Assembly (NCBI RefSeq): GCF_000708205.1
Contig: NW_014575556.1
Location: 554,267-618,266, forward strand
Reading direction: 5' to 3'
From: Mixia osmundae IAM 14324
Lineage: Eukaryota; Basidiomycota; Mixiomycetes; Mixiales; Mixiaceae
Length of the DNA stretch: 64,000 bases
Position 1 is the stretch's first letter. Each line of letters begins with the position of its first letter. The notes beneath the pieces are model-generated. The model was not told the DNA's origin, did no database searches, and was given only the letters and a program-made list of their open reading frames with translations. This document shows, one piece after another, positions 1 to 12,804 of the stretch. The position numbers and the translations under genes were made by a program.

Positions 1-419
1 CATTGAGCTCCTAGTCTACTGGATCAGAGCATGAAGGCACCCTTCTGAAGATCTCTTGGCCATCTTCAAAGTCGAGCACGCCGAAGAAATGGGGATGGAC
101 GGCCGACCTGACGCCTTGGAACGATCGTGCAACGAGTCGATGTTCGCCGTCAAAGATCCTGCCGGGCGATCAGCGCAACCTCACCCAGAGCAGCCCAGAT
201 GAAGACATACTGGCAAGGCTTGCAGGAGAACTGGGGGCCTAGGGCAGTGATGATGACGCTGGCAGAATAGTTGCGAGGTGAAGCCACGAGCTCGTCATAG
301 CTTGCTGATGTCAGCTTGACGACGCCCCCATTGGCTCGTGCTAGGCTCTCAAATTTGGCGACCTTGTCAGCTCTTGCTGTCGCTATCGCTGCTGCCAGAG
401 TGAGCCATAGCAGACGCAT
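1..419 (-). CDS. OST3: OST3/OST6-type oligosaccharyltransferase subunit, 5' part (partial)
   Basis: The likely product is a thioredoxin-fold subunit of the ER oligosaccharyltransferase, which holds acceptor proteins for N-glycosylation through a redox-active CxxC. The start is taken at the ATG at 419, because the next residues form a hydrophobic signal peptide (MRLLWLTLAAAIATA). A thioredoxin-like segment follows with a CKPC motif. An intron begins near 186 (GTGAGG). Past it the frame reads HPHFFGVLDFEDGQEIF, the OST3 pattern around a conserved DF-G-F. The gene runs off the left edge, so the four C-terminal membrane helices are not in the window. The second exon boundary is uncertain. An ATG at 539 opens the same frame, but it would put 40 Cys/Ser-rich residues ahead of the signal peptide. 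Family call fairly sure; OST3 versus OST6 not decided. Confidence 0.72.
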
Positions 420-786
420 GACTCGGGCCGACGAGACAGTGCAGCAGGACAATCGCGACGGCCTGCAGCAGCGCGACTTGCCAAACGTCAAACTGCTTGG
501 CTTCGAGCCTGCTAGACATTGTCTTGCCCGCGATCCCACGGCTCACAGCTCATCAATCATCGACAACATCAACATCGTCAGCTGGTGTACCCCTCCTGAC
601 CATTCTATCTCGCGTGCAGCGCGTTGCTCACTTCCTCATCAATGGCCACCCTCTCGGATTGACGATCTGTCTGTCAGGCATCCATCATGCTGCATCCTTC
701 TTGCTTCCCACAACAAGAAGACGATTGCACATGAGCTTCATCATCAGACCAGCTGACCGACCTGCTTTGCCCCCTTCTCAGATCGA

Positions 787-2003
787 TCATGCTCGGCCAT
801 GATGATGGTGATGATGGTGTCTGAAGTTTCGGTGGTGCTCAACTTCCCAGATCAGCTTCTTGCGTCGCTCTTCCTTCTCTTTGCGCAGCTGGTTGGCCTT
901 CAGGCTGACTCCCGGTCCGGTCTTCAAGGGCGGTTCGCCTGATCCGGTATGCTGTGCGGGCGGGTTAGGTGCTTTACCCTTTGAGTTGCCACTCGACGGT
1001 GCTGGTGCTTGAACAGGTGCCTTTGAAGCCGAGTTCCAGCCGCCGTTGCGATTGTTCGGTCCAGCTCCGCCACCGCCGTTAGTCTGACCTGCTGCTGGTC
1101 GGATCGAAGACAGGGGTTGCAGAGCGGCCACAGCCTTGCAGCAGCCCGTCTGCTCGTTCACAGTCGCCTTGAAGGGTTCCGCCTGGTTGTCATTGCCATG
1201 GAAAGTATCGCAGACAGATCGTGCATCGCCAGCAAGCTTCGAGATTGAAAAGCTGTCGCCATAGTTGGTATTGCATGCAGAGATCTGGCGCACGCCGTGG
1301 CTTTCGATGTTGTCCATCGTCATCGTACGAGGACCTTGGACGACACAGTTTCCGCAAGAGGCCGCACCGATATCGATGTTGCTGAGGCACGAGTTGCTAA
1401 GCGACACGATCACGCCGCTGCCATCGAGCTGGAGAGCCTTATTGGGACCATTGCTGAAAGTGCAACCGCTCACGACGACCTTGCCAGGGCGCAAAACTGC
1501 GATGGCTTCGTCGCATACCGACATCCAGTGAACGTCGGTGATTGTAGCACTGCCGAGCAAGTGCACACTTTCTTGACTACGCCATAAGAAAGCTCTCGTC
1601 AAGCTAGCGCCATCCTCAAGAACGAACGGTGCCTGGTAGTCGCCCTTGACTTCGCGATTGACGTCGCAATGTTCGTCGCCGTACTTGTAGATCTTGTAGC
1701 CACCGTCGAACGTCTGACCCTGCAACAAAGGCGACGATCCTTCTTTCAGCACAATGAGCAAGCGCAGAGGGCCTGACGTACAGCAGCGACGATGATGGGC
1801 TTGTCCACCGGAATGATGACGACCTCAACAGACGGCGTAGGTCGCGAGGAGCACAGCGTGGACGTATCCACGGTAGAAGCATCGTCCATCGTACCATCAG
1901 GATCCGAATTGGTCTTGTCCTGACGTCTCTGGATGGTCATCTCGCCCTTGACCAGCAAGGGCGCCACAGCGCACACAAAGGCTATCAGTACAGACCCTTT
2001 CAT
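787..2003 (-). CDS. Secreted pectate lyase, PL3 family, with His-rich C-terminal tail
   Basis: Predicted 384-aa secreted enzyme that cleaves de-esterified pectin by beta-elimination. Exon 1 is 2003-1782, the intron 1781-1720 (GTACGT..TTGCAG, 62 nt, phase 0), exon 2 1719-787. Residues 1-20 are a signal peptide (MKGSVLIAFVCAVAPLLVKG). A parallel beta-helix domain follows with class III pectate lyase landmarks: TFDGG near the start of exon 2, FVLEDGASL, a VCDEAI segment, the CGNC pair and NTNYGDSFSIS. After the catalytic domain comes a roughly 100-residue linker rich in Gly, Pro, Asn and Ser, then a basic stretch, and finally seven consecutive histidines before GRA and the stop. Such a tail is not part of the usual PL3 domain. 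The acceptor was chosen because it alone keeps TFDGG in frame. Family assignment is from remembered motif order. Confidence 0.8.
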
Positions 2004-2322
2004 CGCTGTCTTTGTGGCTGGAAGGAAAAGCGTTGCGCAGTTTTCTCGAGGTCTTATCTCGTAGTTACATCGCCTTGCGATCGCAATTTACAGTGTGACA
2101 AGGCGACGCAGCCTCGGCAACGCTTTTTTCGTCGCGCTCGTCGACGACCATTGGAGCCGTTGCGTTTTCAACGTTTCTACATCTACATCGCGATCAAGAC
2201 CTTGCCGGTCATGGTCCGGCTGCTCGCGGCATTATGTTCATCACTCGCGTTGACATCGAGCCTGTAAGCTGCAGCTGCTCGGAAGTATCTGCAGAGGTGT
2301 TCTTACAACGACGTTGACAATT

Positions 2323-4522
2323 CTATCCTTTGCTGAAAGCGAGTACGATCTGCTTGAAGAAATGCACCGAGTCAGACTTGATGACCGAGGCAGCGTGCGC
2401 AATGAGCGCAGGCATAGGCTGAGTCGCGCACGAAAAGGCGATCGAACCCTCTGTGTGCAAGATGCCCAGTGCTCGCCAGTGGAGCCATATAGCCAGACAG
2501 ATTGCGAGATGCCAGAACTGGTGGCTGTGACCAACGCAATCGAAAGCACCTTTCTTTCCTATACTTTCTGGCCAATTTTGCGCATACAGGACCAGCCCAG
2601 CGACGTAGGCTGCAACTGACCACAGAGCCGGAATGAAAAAGGTGATCGTCTCGACGAGTCCGTACATCCAAGCCATGTGAGCTTGAGGAGCAACGGCAGA
2701 GGCGCACATGCTGAGGAAGAAAGCGATCCGCCAGCCTTTGTTCTCGCGCTTGTTGAACCATTCTTTCCATGGCAAGTACATGCCCAGCAGTCCCACTGCG
2801 CCAATAAAGTAGATATAGGGCATCGCAATCTCTTCGTTGCATCGTAGGCCGTACCATGTGAGCGAGATGACAGAGGCAGCGATGAGGGCGGAGATGCCGA
2901 TATAGTCTAGACAGGCTGTGCCGATGAAGACACGACGGGATGCGCAGCCTGCGAAGAGATGCCAGATAGCTGACAAAACGAGACACTTGATGGCTGCGAC
3001 GAGAAAGAGCGCATTGACGAATCTATCCATGGGCGAGTAGGGCAAGTCGGTCTCGATGGGCGCAAGACTGCTGAAGTTGGCCAGCAAGTATGCCACGAAT
3101 ACCGAGCCGACCACTGCTTGACCATCAGTACAAAGCTTGCACGTGTGAGCCGAACATACCGTGCGTGTGAATATTGAGAGTCTCGTTGTGCCAGCCAAAG
3201 AAGCTTGCAAAAAGAGCACGCCAGCGTTCCATGGGTATAAAGCGATAGCCAGAGATGATAAAGGCATTGTTTCGCCACTCCTGAGGTAATTCGTCATAGA
3301 CAAGTAGTCTCGTCTTGCCCAGTTCTAGAGCTCTAGCGTATAGCTCGTCCTCTGCACGATCATAATCATGTAAATAGTGTCTGGCCGTCTTTGCCGTCTT
3401 GAGCGCATCGGAGAGCGGATTGTGTGGTATATGTATAGTATCAATGTCCGGCAATTTCGATATAGCTCGAGCCAATCGGTCAGATTCTGCTCGAAAGTAG
3501 GCTTGCACTGTCGAGATGGAAGGCACGCGGGATTGACCAGGCGTGAGCGGAACACTGGGCCACTGCCATTCCGCCCTGTTGCGCACATCGACTGCATCGC
3601 GCAGTCGCTCGAGATGAGCGGTGAGTGAGGTGACCATTGTCGCACGGGAAGCCGAGGCAGATGCGCCGAGTGCTTCGAGGCTTGTGACGAGTTCTTCTAG
3701 CTTTGCACGGGCTGCTGGACCTGCAAGCGTGATACTCCCCGGTGTGGCGGGTATGCTGGTCGCAGACAGTAGCTCAGACTTCATGGATGCGAGGTAGGCA
3801 GATAATTGATCCATGAGTGCGTCTAAGCTCCTTGGCGCGGGCATATTGGTGTGCAGACTGGATGATGAAGGCGGAGCACTTGCCGTACTATTTGCTCGCT
3901 CTTCTCGCCTGCGTCGCCGACGCCGTAGCGTCGAAGGCTGTACTGCGCCCTCTGTAGGATCGATGATGACGTTGGCTCTGATCGGATCTGAGTGGCCATT
4001 GGTCTCGTTGTCCGTCTCGTCGCTCTCGCCTTCCCCATCAGACTCATGCGACCACTCGTTCTCGCTGCCCGAAAACTCCTCCCTGACCGTCTTGAGCGTC
4101 TCCTCTGCCTGATTGACATGACCGAGCAGTAAAGCGCGTAGGCCGGAAAAGTCGAGATAGTCCAACGCGAGCGGCAAGGCTGCTTGTATCCGCCTTGGAA
4201 ACGACGTAGCAGAGTGAACGTACATCGAGCTCGACCGTGGACGCTGTCCTAGATTGCTGGGTCCCGTAGACGTCGAACTGCTCGTCTCTGAGCTTGCATC
4301 GTCGGCAATGACCGAGCTGGTCGCGTGGCTCTTTGTCCGACGATCGCTCGTGAGGTAGGGTGACAAGCTGGACGTAGATTGAGACTGAGGGAAGTACGAG
4401 CCTGGTGCAGAGACAGGCGGGAGCACATTGAAAGCAGGTGGGATGTTGCTCTCATCTGGCTCCTGATTCGCTTGTCGCTCCTTGCCCTTGCTCGATGTAC
4501 GAGCAGATCCGTTGGATGTCAT
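2323..4522 (-). CDS. PAQR / haemolysin-III family seven-helix membrane protein
   Basis: About 717 aa in two exons (4522-3160 and 3113-2323; the intron 3159-3114 is 46 nt, GTATGT..AAGCAG). The N-terminal 350 residues are low-complexity, Ser/Thr-rich and acidic, with stretches of EEE, DDE and basic RRRRRR, and are probably cytosolic. The C-terminal half is the PAQR core: an amphipathic YRF-P segment, then NIHTH just before the first helix, SAIWHLF in helix 2, a conserved Asp in CLDYIGISAL, and HSHQFWH before the last helix. These Ser/His/Asp/His-H positions form the zinc-binding, ceramidase-like site known for adiponectin receptors and yeast Izh proteins. The intron falls right after the conserved NIHTH, and joining restores an uninterrupted helix. 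The likely role is in membrane lipid or zinc homeostasis; the substrate is unknown. The long disordered N-terminus is larger than in yeast Izh1-4. Confidence 0.82.
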
Positions 4523-4666
4523 CCTCTTGCACTCTCTGCTACCTCATGATTGGCGAACAGCGTCGCTGCTTGAGGTGACGATCAATTGGAACAGCGTGAC
4601 GTCGGTCGGGTCGGCAGTCGACTGGCCACGCGCCTACCCAGCAGACTGAAGCCCAGCACTGCGGGC

Positions 4667-5239
4667 ATGCCACACGCCGACAGCTCGACCGTGCCGTCGA
4701 GTGTGCAGACAAGGGAGGCCTTCTACGACCATGTCTGCGAGCAGCTGCATCATCTCCTGTCAGACGGCTCAACAGAGAACAATTGGGTCTCCGCGCTCGC
4801 CAATGCATCCTCTCTGCTCTTTGCAGCCTATGCGAGCTACAATCACCCTAACGTCAACTGGTGTGGCTTCTATGTTCACGCACGCTTGTTCGGCTCCGAA
4901 GCGAACGACTTGTGGCTCGCGCCCTTTGCCGGCAAACCCGCTTGTCAGCTCATCGCGCTTTCGTCCAAAAGGCCAGGCGTCTGCGCCCACGCGTACAATT
5001 CACGCCAAACCATCGCTGTACCCGATGTAGAAGCACATGACGGTCATATCGCTTGCGATGCTGCAACTCGCTCAGAGATCGTGCTGCCCGTCATCGTCCA
5101 AGACGAGTGTATCGGCGTCTTTGATCTTGACTCGACAGAGATCAACGGTTTCGAGAGCGATAGCGAGGGTCTGCAAAGGTATCTGGCCGTTCTGCTCAAG
5201 CATATACGCTGGCCCGAGCCCAAGTCAAAGCATGCATAG
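4667..5239 (+). CDS. GAF-domain free methionine-R-sulfoxide reductase (fRMsr)
   Basis: A 190-aa single-exon protein that reduces free methionine-R-sulfoxide using thioredoxin. Nearly the whole chain is one GAF domain. The three conserved cysteines of the fRMsr family are present in their usual settings: GKPAC, GVCA and HIACD, followed by SEIVLPV and a C-terminal GVFDLDS. The ATG at 4667 was preferred to one at 4586 because the family starts shortly before the first GAF helix, and the extra 27 residues look like a translated leader. Its stop lies only 3 nt from the stop of the convergent STE6-like gene, so their 3' UTRs must overlap. It joins MET30 and GSH2 as redox or sulfur genes in the window, without any visible cluster logic. 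Confidence 0.9.
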   Translation: MPHADSSTVPSSVQTREAFYDHVCEQLHHLLSDGSTENNWVSALANASSLLFAAYASYNHPNVNWCGFYVHARLFGSEANDLWLAPFAGKPACQLIALSSKRPGVCAHAYNSRQTIAVPDVEAHDGHIACDAATRSEIVLPVIVQDECIGVFDLDSTEINGFESDSEGLQRYLAVLLKHIRWPEPKSKHA

Positions 5240-5242
5240 ACG

Positions 5243-8200
5243 CTACTGCTCCCATTCGCCCGCGCTGGCAAGTTTGGCAAAAGCGCCTCGTTTGGCCATC
5301 AGATCGTCGAAAGAACCGTCCTCGATGACTTTGCCATCATCGATGACGATGACACGATCGCACGTCTTCATCACCGCCGCCTTGTGCGTCACGATGACTG
5401 TCGTACGACCGACTTTGATGTCTTTCAGCGTCGCCATGACTGCATTTTGACTGACCGGATCCAGAGCGCTGGTGATCTCGTCGCCCAGCAAGATCTCTCG
5501 GGGCCGGAGCAAAGCTCTGGCAATCTGTATACGCTGAGCTTGGCCGCCCGAGATCAAAGAGGCATTCTCGCCGAGATGCGTGTCGTAGCCTTTCGGCAAA
5601 GCGCAAATGAACTCGTGTGCTTGCGCCGCCTCTGCTGCTGCCCGGATCTCATCGTGTCGAGGCAGCCTCTCTTCGCCATAGGCGATGTTTTCCGAGATAG
5701 AGCTATCGAACAATGCAGGATGCTGGCTGATGACTGCGAGATGATTGCGAAGATATGTTGTGCTGATCCGCTCAAGAGAGCGATTGTCGATCATGATGTC
5801 GCCTTCGTCTGGCACGTAAAGCCTTTGCAATAGAGAGACGATTGTCGATTTCCCCGACCCCGATGCACTGCAGGCAACAAGGGTCAGCTCTGATTCGCTA
5901 TGCCAACGCTCGACGGACCCAACAATTGCGACCGACTCGCCTGGCTGTATTTCGAAGTTGACGCCTTTGAGAACCGGCACGTGGGAGGCCGCAGGATAGG
6001 CAAAAGTGACATTCTCGAATTTGATGCAACCTTTGATCGGAAAAGACATGGCGCCTTCACTCTCTTGTGTGTCCTCGGTCAGCTTGAGGAACCTGACCAG
6101 ATCAATTGACGCCTGGCACGCTTTAGCAAGTTGCGGCACTGGAACACATGTCAGTTGAGCCCATGAGATCAACCTCGGACCCACCGAAGCTCATGATCTG
6201 AGCAGCAAATGTGACGGCAAACACAATGAGCGTAAAGATCTGGACCATCTGAGGGAAGGTGTAGTTCTGTCTGACGATCAAGACGGCGCCAACGTAGAAC
6301 ATCAGGCCTGGGCATCATCTGCCATAAGCTCTGTCTGCGCTGAAGGTGCATGGCGTACCTTCTGCGATATAAGTCATTCCGTTGGCGATACCGTAGCCAA
6401 GCGAGGCAATGATGACTGCCTTGCTGTCGCCGCGATAGCAGTCCTCGACGGACGTCGCGAATTTGTCGACGAAGACAGCTTCCAGCGACATGGCTCGCAA
6501 AGCGCGAATGTTGGACACACTCTGCACAAGCCGTTAGCATCTTACGAGGACACAAGCGCTTGAGCGCACGACATGGAAACGCTTGGCGCAGTCTTCACGC
6601 TTCCGCTTGTTTTCGGCTTCGAATCGGCTGAGAAGTGTCGTTTGCATCGATAGGCACGCTATGTAAATCGGCCCAATAGCCATTCCGACGAGCGTGAGCT
6701 GCCAACCGACAGCAAGAGCCCATATGAGGGCAAATGAGATCATTGCCACGACCACAACGATCTGGCCGATGATATTGCCGACCAAGTTGCGCGCGTCCTC
6801 TGCATCTTTCACGAGACTTGTGACGATCCCTGTTAGGCTATTGTTCGGATCGTCAAAGTATGCCTTGTCTTGCTTGATGATGAGGTGAAATGCTTTACGA
6901 CGGATAGCGGTGATCCAGCCCATCGCTGTCCATTGCAAGAAAGCAAACTTGAAACCCTGCGAGCCTGCGTCTGCTGCTGCGACTAGCAGAACGAGCAACG
7001 AGGTCTTTGTAGTGCTAGCTGCAGTCGAGTCTGGCGCGCCTAGACTAGCAATAAGCTTTGCCAGTAAGCTTGAGAAGATTGGCGTCATCGATCCTGCGAC
7101 GCAACAGAGGAACAGGCCAAGAAAGAGGAGAGGTTTGTTAGGAATGGTCGGATAGATGACACGGAGCAGACTGATCAGACCCGTCGGGCCGGCCGCTGGC
7201 TTGTCGCCATCCATTGCAATCGCAATGTCGGCAGCTTTGAAGGCTTCGAAGATAGTCACCGGTCGGCCAGATCGTCCACCTGGTCGCCGCGAAGAAGCAG
7301 AAAGACCGATATTCTCGAATCCTGCAACTGACATAGGCCCCAGACGTGGCCCGACGGGGGATCTGGGTATTGCTCCACCGAAATACGCTAGAGATGTAGG
7401 ACTTGTCGAAGGAGATCGCGTCGAGCTATACGAATCACCTTCGACAAAGGCAGGACGGGAAGCTCGCCGAGAGCTAAGATAGACCTGCGCTTGCGAAGTT
7501 GCTTCTCCCATGTCCGGCAAGAAAGACAAGCTGGCATTGACGAAGCTTTTGCGACGGGTGAAATTGACGACAGAGACGCGCGGCATCCAGTCGCTGACGG
7601 CTGATGATGCACGATACAACGAGGGTCGCCAACCATCTGCGAGAGACTTGCGGTCATCTGTCGGTGGAGTGCATTGGATCTCTGGCAGGATCTCTTCTTT
7701 CGGTGCGCCCATAGCAAGCGCATTGAGCTGCATCATCTCTGCAAAGGGACCGTCTGCCTTGTCTAGATCACGTCTGTAGCCCTCTTGCATGACTTTGCCG
7801 TGTTGCATGACATACACAAAGTCATCCTGAGCAATCGGTGTCAAGTCGTGTGTAATCACAATCGTGGTTTGATTCGTGCGCCATTTTTTGATCGCTTCAG
7901 ACACAAGGAAGCGCGAGGTTCCATCGAGTGCAGACGTGGCCTCATCTGCGGTAAGAGTCAGTACGGATGACGGTAGGCCTTGTTGAACGCACCTAAGATG
8001 AGCACGGTTGGATTTCTGATGGAGGCACGAGCAATCGCAAGGCGTTGGCGCTGGCCACCACTCAAACTTGCCCCCTTTGCGCCGCTCAGCCATGTGTCAT
8101 AGCCCTCCGGTAAATCCGAGATGAAGTCGTGAATGAGCGCAAGTCGACAGGCGGTGATAACTTCTTCGCGCGTGACGTCGCTCGGCTGGCGATCACCAGA

Positions 8201-10384
8201 GCCGACAACGCCGATTGCCACATTGTCGTGCACAGACCCATCAAACAAGACCGACGCGCCTTGCGAAACCATGCCGATCTGTCGACGGAGCCATGTCTGG
8301 TCAAGAAAACGCGTCGACTGCTCGTCTGCTTCGATGCGACCCGAGTCTGGCTCGTACAAGCCAAGCAAGAGCGCGCCGACCGTTGATTTGCCCGATCCTG
8401 ACCCACCGACGATGTATGTCGTCTCGCGAGGAGCGAAGTAGAGCGAGACATCTGTGAGGACTGGATCTGCAGGAGGCGGCCGCGCAGGATAGTGGAACGT
8501 GACTTCGTGTAGCGCTAGCTCGCCACTGAATGAGCGAGGTTGGATGCGTTTAAGTTCTCTGATATGACCGCTGCCTTTACCACCGGCAGGAATATAGTTC
8601 AGCGCGTCTGGCTCTGGGGTAGCAGCAGCTACGCGAATTTCTGCCTTGTCAAAAGTCGTGTCGAGCTGCGGTGTAGCGGGGAATGGGACGGCGACTGTGC
8701 TTGGCCGTTCGCTCGGACTTGCGATCAGAGTGAGCAAACTGGCCATGGCGACCTTTGCCTTCTCAATGAAGATGAGGACAGGTATGCAGCCTTGTAGGTT
8801 GCTGCTGCCAAGCAAGGTTGCCCAGAAGACCTCATTGACCGTGCCGCCTGTGATCTTGCCTTTGCTGACCTGATAGTGGCCGAACCAGAAGCCTTGTACG
8901 AACATGGCCAGTAGGACGAAGTGCGAGCCGCCAATTCGGACTCCCCAGACGGCAGCCAGCCGGTTGTACGTCGACCTGACTTTGTCAACCGTCGCTACAA
9001 ATGCGTCTTCTTCCTTTTGTTCTGCGTTGAATGCTTTGACTGTCGTAATTGCGCTGAGAGCGCGTTCTGCACGTGTAGCTGCAGCAGAAGTCAGATCGCG
9101 GTCATAACCGATCAGCGGCTCTGCCATTGTCTCTGTGACCGCAGTCAAGACGACGACGAGTGGCACAGAGGCCAGGATGACAAGAGTGAGCTGATAGGAC
9201 CTGAAGAATGCCAATATCAAGCAGGACAGCATAGTCGACAGATACTGAACGAGCATGCCCATATTTTGCGAGGCACCCATGCGTACGTCGTCGATCTCTC
9301 TGCAGGCTCAGCTTAGCTCGCTAATGAGGCTGGACAGGTAGGCGCACCTCTGAAAGCGACCCATCAAGCCAGCACTTGCCTCGCCGCTATCCTCGCCATC
9401 GTCATTTGTGCTGCCACACATGCCAGTATCGAACCAGGTCATGCTCTTGTTCGTGACGGAATCGTAGACATTCAGTCTGAGCGAGCGAGCGATCTTTTCG
9501 CCGTTCCAAGACCACAGCGTGAGTGAGACAGTCTCTCCGGTGAGCGTCAATGCCGCCAGGAGGAACATGATCAGTGCGCTATGGAGTGTCGAGGTCAGTA
9601 AAGCATGCTGAGCAGGCTTGATTGCGTCGGGAGACGAGGTAGTCTGCTGTATAGCCTGGTATTGAATGAAGGCATCGAAGAATTTGCTCATGACGGTCGT
9701 CATATACGTCGGAATAAGACCCGTGGCGACTGAGCAGATGAGAGCAGGCAGAATCAGCATGAAGAACTCCCGCTTGCTCGTCAGAGCAAAGAGCAGCTTG
9801 ATAGTTGGTGCAATCTCTGGCGTCTTGGGCGGTGGCATTTGACTATAACGCGGAGGAGCCTTTTCGAATGGAGTGCTCTCAGATGCAGCCGTTCCTGGCA
9901 AAGGTGATGCGCGGGGCGTGTTGGCGCCATAGAAGCCTTCGATATCGATTGCGTCCTGATCCGAGCCGAGATATGATCGTGGCGTCGGCAGGGGCATATC
10001 TCCAGCAGAAGAGAAAGGCGAGGTTGACGGGCGGCTGACATCAATGGCAGACAGCGCGCGTGACTTTGTGCGCTCTCTGTGCAAGTCGCGAACACTGAGA
10101 GCCCTTGGCTGCGCATAGTCCGACATAGCATGTTGCACCTCGGCCAACGTCAACGTGGGTTTTGCAAGCATCTCTTGTGCGAATTGGCCGTCTGAACCAT
10201 CGTTGAAAGCGCTGCTTATTTGATTTTGCAGCCGACTCGGCGAGCGCGACACCGGCGTGGAGTCAACCTCGGACAGGAATGCAGGCGCAGAGAGTGTAGG
10301 CGAGCATGCTTGCAGCTCGATAGCTTCGTACCTCTCAGGCCGTACTGGCACCCTGCTCGTCAGGGAAGTTGCCCGCTCGCGCAT
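5243..10384 (-). CDS. STE6: STE6-type full ABC transporter (ABCB; a-factor-like pheromone exporter)
   Basis: Seven exons give 1615 aa: 10384-9348, 9299-7993, 7945-6573, 6521-6359, 6307-6185, 6138-5919, 5867-5243; all introns are 46-51 nt. Architecture is TMD1-NBD1-TMD2-NBD2, preceded by an unusually long (about 190 aa) Ser/Pro-rich cytosolic N-terminus. NBD1 has Walker A GGSGSGKST (about residue 648), LSGGQRQR and DEATSALD, the last split by an intron. NBD2 has Walker A GASGSGKST, also split by an intron, SQHPALF, signature ISGGQAQR and Walker B ILLGDEITSALD, where Gly replaces the last hydrophobic residue. Fungal ABCB proteins of this layout export farnesylated mating peptides (Ste6), but other members move drugs or lipids, so the substrate is inferred. 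The donor inside NBD2 is a weak GTCCGT. The start at 10384 is the first ATG in the open frame; a missed 5' exon is possible. Confidence 0.83.
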
Positions 10385-10722
10385 GCCGCGAGAGTCGAAG
10401 GGGAGGTGACTGGCTGACGATATCGCTGAGCGAGGCAGACTGTCCAGGCACCAGGATGTCCAAAAGAAGCCATTGTGTTGTGCTCATTGTGTCAATCTGC
10501 TAAGACTGGGTTGCTCTTTGCCCTTTGTGTGGCGATCAGGCTGTCCTTCGTCGCTGTCGATCACTTTTCCAACCGACGCGACCACACGCGACTCGAAGTC
10601 GAGTGGCGATCCAAGCGCTCACCGGGTACCTCATCGGAGCCCAGCTCGAATCTGACTCTGTCAAACGTGACTGCCTGAGCTTGCTGAGCGCTCGCCGACC
10701 GGTGCAGTGACCGAGGCAAGCC
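10385..10722. other. Divergent intergenic region between STE6-like and CBK1 genes
   Basis: A 338-nt spacer that must hold both promoters of a head-to-head pair. I saw no conserved ORF and could not assign a TATA box or other element. An ATG-started frame on the minus strand near 10473 was tested as an upstream STE6 exon, but no phase-compatible intron links it to the gene. Confidence 0.6.
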
Positions 10723-12578
<1,856 letters not shown>

Positions 12579-12804
12579 TTGCCACACGAGGAGCCCAATG
12601 AAGAGCCCGAACCTGTATTCAGACAATGACAGAGACGATTAGGTGGCTTTAGACGGCTTCGAGCGATATGAGTGGCCGCATTCACAATCGTGTGACTGTC
12701 CAAAGCGCCCAGGTGATCTTTACGCTAGCTGCGCCGCGAATATGCGACGAGAGATAAAGATCTGTTACGGCCTCAGCTTGATTCAGACGTGCATGAGCAA
12801 CAGG

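Noticed and set aside
10400-10480. Upstream minus-strand ATG exon for the STE6-like gene
   Set aside because: The only reasonable donor (GTCAGC) is in a phase that does not fit the available acceptor.
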